Shown: in pieces, positions 37,409-48,900 of the stretch
Layout of the letters: each line of letters opens with the position of its first letter
Position numbering within the stretch: position 1 is the stretch's first letter
From: Pogonophryne albipinna
Lineage: Eukaryota > Chordata > Actinopteri > Perciformes > Artedidraconidae
DNA length: 64,000 nt
Assembly: GCA_028583405.1 (NCBI GenBank)
Contig: CM053252.1
Location: 37,061,740 to 37,125,739 of the forward strand
Direction of reading: 5' to 3'
Position numbers and translations under genes: made by a program
Notes under the pieces: model-generated
Told to the model about the DNA's origin: nothing
Database searches by the model: none
The model's input: the letters and a program-made list of their open reading frames with translations, nothing else

Positions 37409-37908
37409 TGTCACAATCTTAAGGAGAACCCAAATGCAGCACTCGAGAAACCAAGGAGAATTGGTAATAAACTTTATTGGAGATTCCACTGGATCTGAGG
37501 AATACCAACCGAGCAGTTTAACGCACCGGAGGACAGCGGGCAGAAGGTGAGTCAGGGACAGGCAGAGAGTCAGGGAGTAAGCGAGGCGGTCAGCGTAGAT
37601 ACAGGCAGGGTCGGATAACAGGCCAGACAGGATAGTCGAGGGACAGGCAGGATCAGGGAACAGGCAGAGCAGGCAGATCGAGGACAGGCAGGGTCGGAAC
37701 CGGGTAGGCAATCTGGTATCAAACGCGGGAAAGACAAGCATGAGGCAAAGTACAATCTGGCAAAGAGTGTGTGTAATGTGCGGGTTTAAATACTGGCGGA
37801 AACTAATGGGTGCAGAAGAGAAAGAGAGTGAGCTAACGAGTGGGTGTGGAAAACAGGTGAGACAGGTGAATGGAAAACTACTGTTTAATGATGGAGCAGA
37901 CTATGACA
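37409..37908 (-). mobile_element. solo LTR, 500 bp
   Basis: It begins TGTCACAATC and ends CTATGACA (TG...CA), flanked by GTATC on both sides (37404-37408 and 37909-37913). Read on the minus strand it has a TATTTAAA-type box near 37785-37793 and AATAAA at 37473-37478, the order expected for an LTR. No internal retrovirus-like region remains, so it arose by recombination between two LTRs. Probably of Gypsy or related fish type; the family is not certain. Confidence 0.85.
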
Positions 37909-39629
37909 GTATCTTACTTCTTTACAAATTCAGATATTAGCGTCAGTTTATTTTGAATGGCAGGTGCGTGCCACTCTCACTCCCGCCAATCGCATCCACG
38001 GGCGTGAGCGGCGCTCTGATTCCATCCACTGCGCAGGCGCCAATTCATTGTTATCAGTAGCCTTGACAGTTTGAAACTAGCCTGACAATGACAACATGGA
38101 AAAACAAAGTACTCTATTGAAATTCTTAACAAAAAGATATAGAACGGAGAAGGATGACTCTGAAGTCGCTCAGACATCATCCTCAGCAGCCCAGACTACT
38201 TCAGCAGCGGTTTCTGTGGAGCTGGAAGAGGTTGCTGGTTTGGAAATCAAGGCCCCATCAGATTTGTCCACAATAGATGAACCAGCGACACAGCCCAAAC
38301 ACGGTTCTTTCCCACTCACAACCTTAGCCGGCAAGCCCCAGTGTTTTTCTGTCAGGTGGTATGGACTTTTCCCATAGCTGGAATACAGCACCTCAAGAGA
38401 TGCTGTCTTTTGTAAGGCATGTCGACATTTTCCCGAAGCTACCACTGAGGACCGATTTTTAAAAACGGGCTTTAAAGACTGGAAACACATTTCACATTGC
38501 TGTGTGAAACACGGGGCTAGCAGGGCACATTCTGCGGCGCTCTGCAAAACCGAAGGCTTCAGACAAAGCCATCAACCAGGACGGGGAAATATTGTTAACC
38601 AGCTGAACAACGACGCTTGCAACAGGTCGTTTGTGGAAAGGAATAGAGAGCACATTAAGGTAGTAATAGACCTTGTTTTATTTTTAGCAAAGCAGGGGAT
38701 TCCGTTACGTGGGCATCGGGAAAACGAAGAGGCATTGAACAGAGGCAACTTTCTGGAGTTATTTCAAATGATATCTCACTATGACCCAGAAATTAAACGG
38801 CGACTGGACGACCTGCCGGGGAACGGGAAACTTACAAACCCCGATATCCAGAATGAGATACTGCAAATAGCTACTTCTTTACTCATCCGAAAAATGAAGA
38901 TGGAATTGCATGATGAGACGGACACCTTCTATGCAATTTTGGCAGACGAGTGCAAAGACGTGTCTAAACGAGAGCTTGTTGCAGTATGTATCCGATACAT
39001 GCACAAAGGTATGATCAAGGAAAGGGCTGTGGATTTTTTGGAGACTGGAGACATGCACACAAATGCCATATCAGTGAAAATCCTGCAAGTGCTGGAGCCT
39101 TTGCAGCTTGTCCCCAAGTTGTGCCTTGGTTTCAATGGGGCATCGGTCATGTCCGGCAATAAAGGAAGGGTGCATATGATTTTAAAGAAAACGTTTCCCC
39201 ACGCCATATGTCCATTAGTGGTGCAACAACTAATCGACTTAATCGATTAAAATCGATTACCAAATTAGCTACATGGGAGCGATGAGAAGTGAGGCAGGGA
39301 CGAGCTCTGCCTCTCGTAAGCCCACAGTAACTGACTGGAGCGCGGGCACTAATGTAGCGTGGGCACTTATTTTGTGAGCGTGCTCAAGCCAGTTACTGTG
39401 TGGTGAGGTGAGGCACAGATAAGCTCTGCCTCACCTCAGAATGCGTCACCCCACAGAAACTGTCTGGAAAGCGGGCCCTTAGCGCATGCCTGCACCATCT
39501 CACTGTATGTCACCAATGTAATGTTTGTAGATCCCTTTATTACATTTATCCTCGCCATCCATAGTCTCTAAATAACTTATTTCACGTATATATGATATTT
39601 AGGCTCGCTGGTCTCATCATACAACGGCA

Positions 39630-39854
39630 ATGAAAAAAGCACCAGGGGAGGCAGCCATAACTTCTGCCGCACTGAAGGGGGCGAACGTGAGCCCACAGGT
39701 TCTTGTTGCTACTGTTATTCTACGCAGAGACGGTAGACGCAAACAACAAGCTAGACTTTTGAAACTAGAGGGAGATAAGGAGGACTTTTACAAAAATGTA
39801 ATGGAGATTGTTGTCCAGAAGGAGAGCATGGACTTCATCTTCAAGTCAAGGTAA
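39630..39854 (+). other. exon-like open frame of unknown origin
   Basis: A 74-codon frame (MKKAPGEAAITSAALKGANV ... KESMDFIFKSR) has a balanced, protein-like composition and is followed by AG|GTAAGA, a good donor site, at about 39851. I do not recognise the product. It could be a captured host exon or part of an unfamiliar transposon gene. No matching downstream exon was found. Confidence 0.35.
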
Positions 39855-40047
39855 GACCACATTTGTAATGAAAATGTGATCTTACTAAGAAAGAACAATC
39901 CAATATTTAGATTTTGGGTATCCTTTTGTTGAACAGTCTGTTTAAAATGAATCGAAGCATCAGACTAAAAAAGCTTTTGAAAATAACCGAACATTTCGAT
40001 TAAGGTCAAAATATAATATTTGTAAATCTGACTCTGAAAGAGTCAGT

Positions 40048-41016
40048 AGGCTTGTTTGAGACAAGCGAGACCTGCGCAGACCTGCGCAATTTCGATCAAC
40101 GTCTTGCTAGTGCGTTGCATGATGGTTAGTCATTTTGTCCGACTTGCTCTGGAGGCTCTCCTACATGAGACGTTGAAATCTCGCGGGACAAAGACGCCCG
40201 CAGCCTTGAGAGCGAGGCGCGGCGAGGCGGCGCAGTTCCTCTCCACGGGCTGCGGAAGCGAAATGCTTGATGGGAAACGACTCGCTGGTATCTCGAGCTG
40301 AGCGCTCATTGGTGGTTTTTACCCCGTGCTGCTGATGAAACTCTCCAATTGGCTCGGCAAAAGTTTGTTGTTGTTTTGTGTCAGTTTTACGTTGCCACTT
40401 CCGTTCACATTTCTCATCATTGTTCCACAATGTTTATCATCATGAAATTAATATCTATATATTTTATACTATACTTGCACTGCTTACCATTTTCATGCTT
40501 TATATATCTTAGCATATTCATACACACTGTTCATACTGCTCACAGGCTGATATCTAGTGTATTCATACCCCTCACTGTTTATTCATCATTCAATTCATTC
40601 TATCTTTTATTCTGTAGATTGTGTACATTACTTTTCACTTCACTGCTTGTTGCACCTGGTTAGAAGCTAAACTGCATTTCGTTGTCTCAGTACCTGTAAT
40701 ATGTGCAATAACAATAAAGTTGAATCTAATCTTGAGCAGGAACAAATGTATTTACTTATCTGACATTAACGATTAAACACATGTGTGCATTCTTTATAAA
40801 TGCAAACCGAGTCAAGCCGACTCCGGAGGTGGCAGTATGCACCTTAAAGTTGTTTGCAATCCGCCAAAAAATAGAGAAGAAGAAAAAGAAGAAGAAGAAG
40901 ACGAAGCCGATTCCGAGCTGTCCGACTTCAGGCGAGCTTTTTGAGACCTCCCCCGGCTGCGATCGGCTATTCTCGTCTACTTTCGAGGCGAGCCGCAACC
41001 CGTCTCAAACAAGCCT
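40048..41016. mobile_element. Harbinger-like MITE with LINE-tail insertion
   Basis: Ends AGGCTTGTTTGAGAC and GTCTCAAACAAGCCT. AGT on both sides (40045-40047 and 41017-41019). It shares a subterminal block (GGCAGTATGCACC ... AGAAGAAGAAG, about 40828-40902) with the MITE at 11534-12236. The stretch 40440-40735 is a retroposon tail. Confidence 0.85.
40440..40735 (+). mobile_element. retroposon 3'-tail fragment
   Basis: Contains AACTGCATTTCGTTGTCTCA, CAATAACAATAAAGTTG and a terminal AATCTAATCTT. This is the familiar end of an abundant fish retroposon with an AATCT-repeat tail. No coding region is present. Confidence 0.6.
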
Positions 41017-41237
41017 AGTGCCTCACCAGCCATGAACCTCACCGCACGTCACTGGTCTACACATCTATCAAAAGTGCACCACATTCAGACGGAGGAATGC
41101 ACCGGGTTCGACTGTCTTTCTAGAAGCTCTGTAGCCCCATCCACGAGTAACGTTTCCACGTCAGGTGTTATGTATGCTAGCAGCAACACACGGAGTTAAT
41201 TACATTATACAAACATGGGTTAATGATTAGAGGTAAC

Positions 41238-41916
41238 TAGGGATGTCCCGATCACCTTTTTTTGCTCCCGATCCGATTCCGATCATTTGATTTTGACAAT
41301 CTGCCGATACCGATTTTTCACTATCCGATCTTTATGCAATGCATTAATAGAAAAAAAAGGTAACAGATAACGGCTGGTCATCAAATGCGATGCATTCAGC
41401 TATCTTGGCTGTTATTTGTTTGGCCTTTTCACTGTTCTGGGGCAGTTTCTCTTTCCTTTTAAAAGTCCCCGTCTTGCAAACATTGCATCTGGCTGTTACA
41501 CTGCCTTCACTTTCAATTTTATAATACTTCCAAACTCCTGACATTTTCTCTGTCCCGACTCCCGAGTCACCAGCTGAACGTAGCCTCTCGTTAGCTTACT
41601 GCTACTATTAGACACTGCGCCCACTCTGTTGCCAGATTTGAGAGAAATAAGCAACCAGGTCTGAAAACAAGTCCAAAAGAAGCAACACATACATGATGTT
41701 GTGTAATTTTAAACCAAAACTAAGGCCTCAGGATGACTTTAAGACGTGAACATGGTCATTTTTGTTTTGTAACATTAAATAAAAATAAAAATATTTTATA
41801 AAAAAAAAAAAAAAAAAAAGTCCCGATCCCCGATTTTTTTCTCCCGATTCCGATCTTTTGAAAATCACATGATCGGCTCCGATCCCCGATCACGTGATCG
41901 GATCGGGACATCTCTA
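41238..41916 (-). mobile_element. BED-finger hAT element, complete ends
   Basis: Ends TAGGGATGTCCCGATC and GATCGGGACATCTCTA. Perfect 8-bp duplication GAGGTAAC (41230-41237 and 41917-41924). It is the sister of 11218-12621 and provides the uninterrupted version of the MITE target. Confidence 0.93.
41344..41544 (-). pseudogene. hAT transposase remnant with internal deletion
   Basis: The minus-strand frame reads MSGVWKYYKIESEGSVTARC, then NVCK (first Cys pair of a BED finger), then after a deletion FKRKEKLPQNSEKAKQITAK and IAFDDQPLSV, a segment that follows the finger in ZBED1-like transposases. The second half of the finger and the catalytic core are missing. Confidence 0.75.
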
Positions 41917-43490
41917 GAGGTAACAGTTATTTATTTTGTTAAAGTTTCAGCTATTCTGTTTACAGTTCTGTCATCAGATTATTGAATACGATTTGTTAAA
42001 ACATTGTTGTTTCTTTTGATGTGAAATATTCTTTATTTTATTTAAATAAAAAGCAAAGTTAGTTTTGTTCAAAATGTGTTTAGTTAATTTAATAATATAT
42101 GTATTTTTGAATCAAGTATTCATCTTTATTGTCTTCATTGTTAGTTTCCACATGCCTAAAACAACCTCAAGCTAAATCTAAAAGTTGATGGCTAAATAAG
42201 AGCGCTTGAGAAATTGTGCAAGACATAATAGTCCGAATAGTCGATTAATCGTTTCATTAATCGATAGATTAATCGATTATCAAATTAGTTGTTTGTTGCA
42301 GCCCTACTGTCCATTGTCATTCCCTATCGCCTAAACCTTGTCCTGTGCGCAGCATCAAAGGTTTCTCCCGGCATTTCAACATGTTTTGATGTCATTAACA
42401 ACCTGCACAGTTTCATGACGGGGACCCGCAGACATGCTAGATTTATTGAAATCCAAAAGGAGCTGCGTCCCGGGAAACCAACTTTGGAACTGGAGAGCTC
42501 CTGTGATGTCCGATGGAGCTCATGGTCTTGTGCGGTCAGTAAAGTATTGACACTCCTTGGACCAATTTTGGAGACACTGGCTGATTTTTCTCAGAGCTCC
42601 GGCCACTCCAAAATCCAAGCTGACTCTCTACTTCAGCAGATGCAAACAAAGACATTTGTGTTTATTCTCGTCATGTTCAACAGGCTGTTTGAAATGAGTG
42701 ACTACGCAACAAAAGGCCTGCAATGTTCCACAATATCAGTCACAGATTGCATCGATCTAATCGAAGGTCTTAAGGAAAACTACACTACATTGAGGAAAAC
42801 AGAAGCTGGCTTCATTAAACTTGTGACGCTGACAGATGATTTGATGAAGAAACACGACATCATTAACTGGGACGTCACTGGATCGCGTAAGAGGAGGTTG
42901 CCAGGAGAGTTTGACGATTCGCAAAGTGAATCTTCCCTGGGCAAAGCCTCCCCTGTAAAGGACAACTCCGACCTAAAAAACATTATGAATAATGTGCTTG
43001 ATAGGCAGATTATGGAACTGGACACTCGTTTTAACGCGGACACATACGGGTTTAAGAGCCGCTGCTGCATTGTTGCCTCGGTCTAGCACCTTTGGTAACA
43101 ATTAATTAATTCAGCCTGCCAGCACACACTTTTCCATCTGTGTGGAAGATGCAGAACACAAAGTGTTTGTACAGCAGCTAAAGAGAAAGGTGTCCAGCGG
43201 GCATAACCTTCCCATCACTCGTGGAGGTGCTCGACTCATGTCCCACTGACATTTTCCCTCAAATGAATCGTCTCCTTCGGGCTCTCGTCACGTTACCCAT
43301 AACAAGCTGTACTCTGGAAAGAGTCTTTTCTACTGTCAGTAGAGTAAAAACGGGGGTGAGGGCATCAATGAACACAGACAGACTGAACTCGTTGTCCCTG
43401 CTCTCCTTTGAAAGAGAACTGACTGAATCCTTGGACTACAAGGACATTATTTCAGTGTTCAACACAAAGCCCCGTCGACTCCTGCTGTAA

Positions 43491-44220
43491 CCATCAAAGG
43501 TATTTGGACTGTAGGCTACATGTATATAGTATATTTCATTTTGTTTTTTATTTGATTAGATTTATTTCGAATGTGTAAAACAATAAAACATAAAATTAAA
43601 TATGAAAAGAAACTTGAGAATGATATACAAATGTAAGCAGTGTCAAATTGATAAACAAACATATTACTGATTCTAAATTATATATAAACAAATTATGTAA
43701 TTACACATCCGAAAAGGGTCCATGGGAAGAAGTTGAAATTTATTTAATCCCACCCTTTCTCCCAAAAACTAAATTTTTAACATATATATTTTTGTTTTTT
43801 TCTTAAATGTTCATGTGTTAATGAAAATCAAACAAACAAAAATAAAAACTAATAAACAAAAACAAATTATTATTAATTACAGTTATTGTTTTTTGATAGT
43901 TTGGACATTAAGGAATGTTTGTGTGCGTGCGCACCAGTGTGTGTTTATGTGGCCGCCGTTCCAGAATGAGTATGTTCGCACTTCGCACCACTCTGTGTAT
44001 CCATGCTTTATTGTTGATGCTGTGCAGCTGTTGGCGCAGCGGCAGCCGTGTCATGTTATAGGCTACTGTGCTGGTGTTGTGTGCCTGTAACATGACTTCT
44101 AATATATATGTGTCCGTCTGAATAAACTTTTCTGCAATCAGGCAAGTATAGTTGGCTTAATGGTGGCTTATTTCAGTTCAAATGCGTTTTAGGACATATT
44201 AAGTATGTTTGGTCTTGAAC
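43491..44220. other. 3' region of the large hAT
   Basis: AT-rich 3' flank of the transposase with AATAAA-type words (about 43582 and 44121). It ends in the GGGCCCACC-rich subterminal block at 44225-44256. No further gene. Confidence 0.5.
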
Positions 44221-44553
44221 GGGCTGGGCCCACCTGATTTTTTTGGGCCCACCCACTCTTTGCTTTCTGCCTACGCCACTGAGTCCAGATCAGAACCTCT
44301 CCTGTCTGGCTCTCTACTTTTTAAACGTCAGTCATCAGCAAAAATAGCAGCATCTCTCTATCGAATCGACACAGACCTTTGTGTTGTCATCTCCTACCTG
44401 CTGGCTCTTTCCTGCTCACCGGTCCCTAGCCCGCTAGCTAGCTAGCATTATCGGACCTACCAGGCTGCTACCTAGATGCTACCCGAAGTCTGCTGAGCTA
44501 ACATTTCTGTCTCCACCCCAACTCCACCCTCACTCCGCGGCTCGTGTGGTTCT

Positions 44554-45000
44554 TCCATAGACTGTATATATAAATGGACGTAGTGTCCGTGACGTCACCC
44601 ATAAGATTCTGCAGAGTTGCCGTGAAGCCCTTAGTAGGCGGAGTCGGCCACTAACGGCTCGACTGTGACGTCAGAGTCTAATCCCTGCCTCCGAACTGGA
44701 AGTAAACAGAGCTAGCTCAGGCTAAGAAGCTAAGCTAACATGAAATACATGCATACCAAGTTACTGCTAACAGTGTAGTTCCCCTATATAAACGTTACAT
44801 TCATAATCAAATGAGACAATCTGCAAGAGAATTAGCTATATTTTGTTATTCTTAATGCTTGTCATTCACACGTTGAGAAAAGACGGACTCCACCGCCCGG
44901 ACCTAACGGAGCCGCAGTGGGCTAGCTCCGGGACGCCGGCTGGAGCTAGCCCCCTGCGGCTCAGTTAGCTCCGGCGGCCACCACTGGGATAATTGGGTCT
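44554..45000. repeat. dispersed repeat, copy 2
   Basis: Starts CATAGACTGTATATATAAAT and aligns with 17156-17790 apart from an internal deletion of about 150 bp after CATTCACACGTT. It keeps the CTAACGGAGCCGCAG hairpin with one mismatch in the right arm. Confidence 0.85.
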
Positions 45001-45910
45001 AGTCCGGCAGTGAGGAGCTTGACCCCAAATTCTCTGATAAAGTTTTTTTCTCTGCTGATTATTCATATATAGGGTCTATATAAAGATATCTAGGGTGGTG
45101 TGGAGTTCTCACCCTTGGGCAATTTGAATTTTTCACGATTTTGTGCAGTACCCTTATTCGCGATATTCGTGAATCGCTGAATTAGTGGGTAGGGCTACTC
45201 TTTGACGTCTAGTGTAATGTAACATTCACATATTACAGCATATGATATACCATAGTAAAAAGGAATAACATACCTTTCCAACGGTGTATTATACATGTAT
45301 TTGTGATGAATAATAACGTCACATAACGTCTACGGACATTTTTATAATAGTTTCCTAAAAATAAGGGGAAATATCGATTATTATATGTGCGGTATCACTG
45401 GAGGTCTGCTAATATGGTGTATTGATGTGTATTATAATAACTGAATGCCTCATTATTAAAATTATGCGTTACAATGGTCGTTTCTGTATTTTATTTCAAT
45501 TTTGCCGAGTCAGCATATTTGTATTATCGCTTGTAAATCACGTGTAAGGCATTCAGTGCAACTCTGCAAATTAAAGTTTTCTGCTCATACAGACAATTTA
45601 CCAATTAGTTTTGCTTAATCTGGTATTAAGATATATGAGGGTTATTGTTGTTGTTCTCACAAGCAAGCAAGCAAGCACATGCACACATATTATTGCACTC
45701 TACTTTACTAATGTTATGACCAGTATTGATAACAAAGACAATTGTATTGCTGAAGGCAAAATAAAGAAAATTACAACAGTCAAGAACCACAGAAGTCATT
45801 TTAGCTTAACTAGCACATAAATGTTATATACTGTACGTATGTGCATATATAGTCTGCTATTGTCAGTGTTCGTTTCACATGTTTTCATCCTCGGTCTCTG
45901 CTTGGAGACA
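45001..45910. other. 3' flank of the CXC-domain gene
   Basis: AT-rich sequence without a recognised gene. If the gene at 45911-49140 belongs to a transposon, its end should lie here, but I found no inverted repeat pairing with the other side. Confidence 0.4.
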
Positions 45911-48900
45911 TTACCTGGTCTTTTGATTAAAACAACCATGTCCACCTTCACATTTACAGAATGATGTACATGCCATTCCGGCAAGGTAACAGCCACATCG
46001 CTTAGTTTTACAAGGTACGGCACTGTCACACGAGCATTTGATCACTTTCAGCAGCTCTTCTGGGGCGAAGGCAACATTTTCTGCTGCAATTGTTGGATAC
46101 AGAGAAGAGCTACCTTCATCCTTGAACCAGCCATAATTCAGAGGGTCCATAAGTGGAGGGTTAGGCTGAATGGCTTGTCTCCATATCGCTACTTGGAGGT
46201 GACCTCTTGCCACATTTTCTCTGAATGTCTCGTTTGTTGGAGGAAGAGTTTGGAGTTTTGGAGCACCACCAATGCTGCGGGACACTTTCGTTGACCATAT
46301 CTTTTGTCTGGCTTCCGTCATTGACTCGCATTCGGGGTGACCATAGCAGGAAAGTAGAAATCGTGTCGATTGTTGAACGGCATCTTCAACAGAACAGTTG
46401 ATGTCGCCAACATTGGACAGTGAGTGGACATTGGACCTCAGAACCTTCAGTTCCACTCCCTTCCCGATGCCATAATACGTTGCGACGGTATCACAGCCGG
46501 TCACGCCGTGAGCAGCTAATAAGTTGCCCATCACATCACGGTTCTTTTAAACGCTTGCGTTAATGTCAATGAAAGACCTTCCTTTCACCGGAGAAACCAT
46601 CATGACATGGCCAGTGATGTCACCCTCGAACACAAAGAGGCATAGCAGAACAAAGACGTCTGTGTCGTCGGCAACAACAAGGACTTCTGAAGCTCCGACA
46701 TATGAAATCTGTCGGATTATCATTGTGTCAGCCTCTTCATGTGTTATGGACATGTCCTCTCTTCTGGTGACCACACCTCGACTGATTTGAACTGGAACTG
46801 GATCATTCCCAGTGACAACCAATGATGCTGTCAACACATCTTTATGGGCTACAAGGTCATCCACTATCAAATCAATCAGTTGTTTCTTGTTGCTGCTAAC
46901 AGTAAGCAACAAGCCATAGCTCTGGCATAGATCATCTCTGTGTCAAATAGTTTCATATCACCAACTTTGATATGCTTGCGAAACGCTGCCATCGTCGTGA
47001 CACATTTCTGAATTGGCGCATGGAAGCTCGCTGGCCAACCTGCTTCGAATGTTTCCATTTGCTTTGTTCCCAGCTCCACGGCTTTGTCAACATTCACAGA
47101 GGGATGGTCAACTACCTTTCCTGTCACAATGTTTACTAGTCCCTCTGGGTGTTGATCATTGTTGAGTGGATCAATGCAAAGTTCTAACTTCTCTCGAAGA
47201 TGTTTTCTGTCCTCTCCGTCTGATTTCATTCTCGCTTTCATCTCTTCTTTGTGATGGGTCTGTGATGGACATTTCTGTTGCTCATGGTCCCTCATCGAAT
47301 CCAGATTCCCGACAACTTTGTTACACGCATGCATGCTGTAGGCCCATGTTTTCAGAGTTTCTGGCCGTAGTGTGATCCCGATGATGCCATTCTGACCATG
47401 TCCATATCTCATGAACATTGTTTCAATGGCCATGTCGCTCCATATCCCGTTGAACAAACCTGATCTGTGATGCATCGTATGCTGACCTTTCATGAAGTGT
47501 TCGCGTACTTCCTCGGGCATTTCTTCCATTGCTAGGAGATAATATAAACCATATTGGGCATACTTGAAGTGAGCAGCTGCATAGAACAGAGGCATCATCT
47601 CCTTGACTGTAGCCAGATGAAGTGGCCAGTCTGCTTCCCTTTCCGCCCAAATATATTGCATAATTGTGAAGACCGGCTTGATCAAACAATCGACCCACAG
47701 CTTAGTCGTTCTGTTTTTTGTTGCTGCATCCTCCAAGATCTTCATTAGGTCATCCATCCTCTCCAACTCATGTTTCTCAAAGACTGGTTTGAGGAGTTCC
47801 TCCACCAACATTCTCAATGCTCTTACGTTCTCAGGGAACTTCTTTCCTATCAGCATCTTCAGCACACCACCGAATGATGAACTCAGTACCTCCACTATAC
47901 CACTGTCCGCCATAAGGGACCCAATGCATCCTACGTAGCTCATCAAGAGATGCATGCCCCCTAGTCGAATATAGAAGTTGCTGAAAAGAGCCTGATTCTC
48001 CCATTGCACATTTACCGCTATCCTGTACAGTTGTTGGTCAGCGGTGAATATTACATAACCTTGACCTGTTCGTTCCGTCAACGCTTTTGCTTTTAACATA
48101 GAAGTCATGATTGTTGCTGGGTCTGCAGGAGCTTCGTCGATTAATGGTAAGTATACGACCTGTGTCTTGGGCTTTGGCGTATGTCCTTGTTCACGGCAGA
48201 TTTGTGTATTGTATCCATTATATTCTGGATATTCTTGTATTTCATGTATGTCCTTGCAGAATTGAAAGTATAACTCTCTAGCCCTAGCAGTGGATATGTC
48301 TTGGTATCTTGAAAAGTCAGAAGGAAGATTTGACGTGGGTACTTCTGGCATTGGAGGGTTTTTGTGACCAACATAGTGAGTGATGACTTCCTCGTTCATG
48401 TCAACATGCTTCAGCCGAACAATAGTCTCTTCAGCTTTATCCTCGTCGTTTGACATACCAGACGGCTGTGTCATTATCATTGCCAGTGAGTGAGTTGACA
48501 GCTTTCCATTTGGCGAATGTATATCAGCGTCAAAGTTGTCAACTACAGTTTGGACCAAACCATTTTCAGATGTGGATATTCCTTGCATAATAGGGTCTTT
48601 CATCGCTGAAACTGCTGCTGATTTCTTGAAGCAGAGCACTTCATCGTAGCTGCATGTTATGCCGAAGTCATATGTATAAGATGGACTTTTATTAATCCCT
48701 CGTGGGGAAATTGTTTCTCTGCATTTGACCCATCCTAGTGTTAGGAGCAGTGTGCTGCCATTTTGAACGGCGCCCGGGGAGCAGTGTGGGGAATGGTGCC
48801 TTGCTCAGGGACACCTCGGTAGCACTTGGTCTTTCTGGGACTTGAACTGGTGACCTTCCAGTTGCCAAGCCAAGTCCCTATCGACTTCGCCACCACCGCC

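Larger units (their letters stand above)
39216..42306. mobile_element. hAT-type element inserted in the transposase gene
   Basis: Starts TAGTGGTGCAACAACTAATC and ends GTTTGTTGCAGCCCTA, with several ATCGATTAATCG-like words inside both ends. Flanks ATGTCCAT (39208-39215) and CTGTCCAT (42307-42314) agree at 7 of 8 bases. It carries two further elements and an exon-like frame at 39630-39854. Confidence 0.88.
38096..43490 (+). pseudogene. ZMYM1-like hAT transposase, disrupted
   Basis: Segments in order: 38096-39215 with a start MEKQSTLLKFL, a TTF-type zinc-finger region (AVFCKACRHF, about residues 105-115), then a DUF4371-like core with ILADECKDVSKRE; 42307-43086 with the middle part (YRLNLVLCAASK, DVRWSSW); 43221-43490 with the C-terminal dimerisation motif LPITSCTLERVFS. 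Defects: a TAG at 38375-38377 where the family usually has Trp in PWLEYS, a 3.1-kb transposon at 39216-42306, and frame changes at that junction and between 43086 and 43221. Such proteins cut and paste their element; this one cannot be made intact. The recognition is by motif memory, not by search. Confidence 0.8.
36361..44281 (+). mobile_element. TTF-finger (ZMYM1-like) hAT element with several nested insertions
   Basis: The element starts CAGACGCATAG and ends CTACGCCACTG (8 of 11 positions inverted-complementary). Both subterminal regions contain GTGGGTGGGCCCA or its complement. AGTCCAGA occurs at 36353-36360 and 44282-44289, a perfect 8-bp duplication. Insertions at 36408-37286, 37409-37908 and 39216-42306 (with their duplications) account for about 4.5 kb; the original element was about 3.4 kb. 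The first 44 bases form an imperfect hairpin. Confidence 0.85.

Noticed and set aside
40056..40430. Arg/Ala-rich frames
   Set aside because: They are GC-rich translations of the Harbinger-like MITE interior in both strands.
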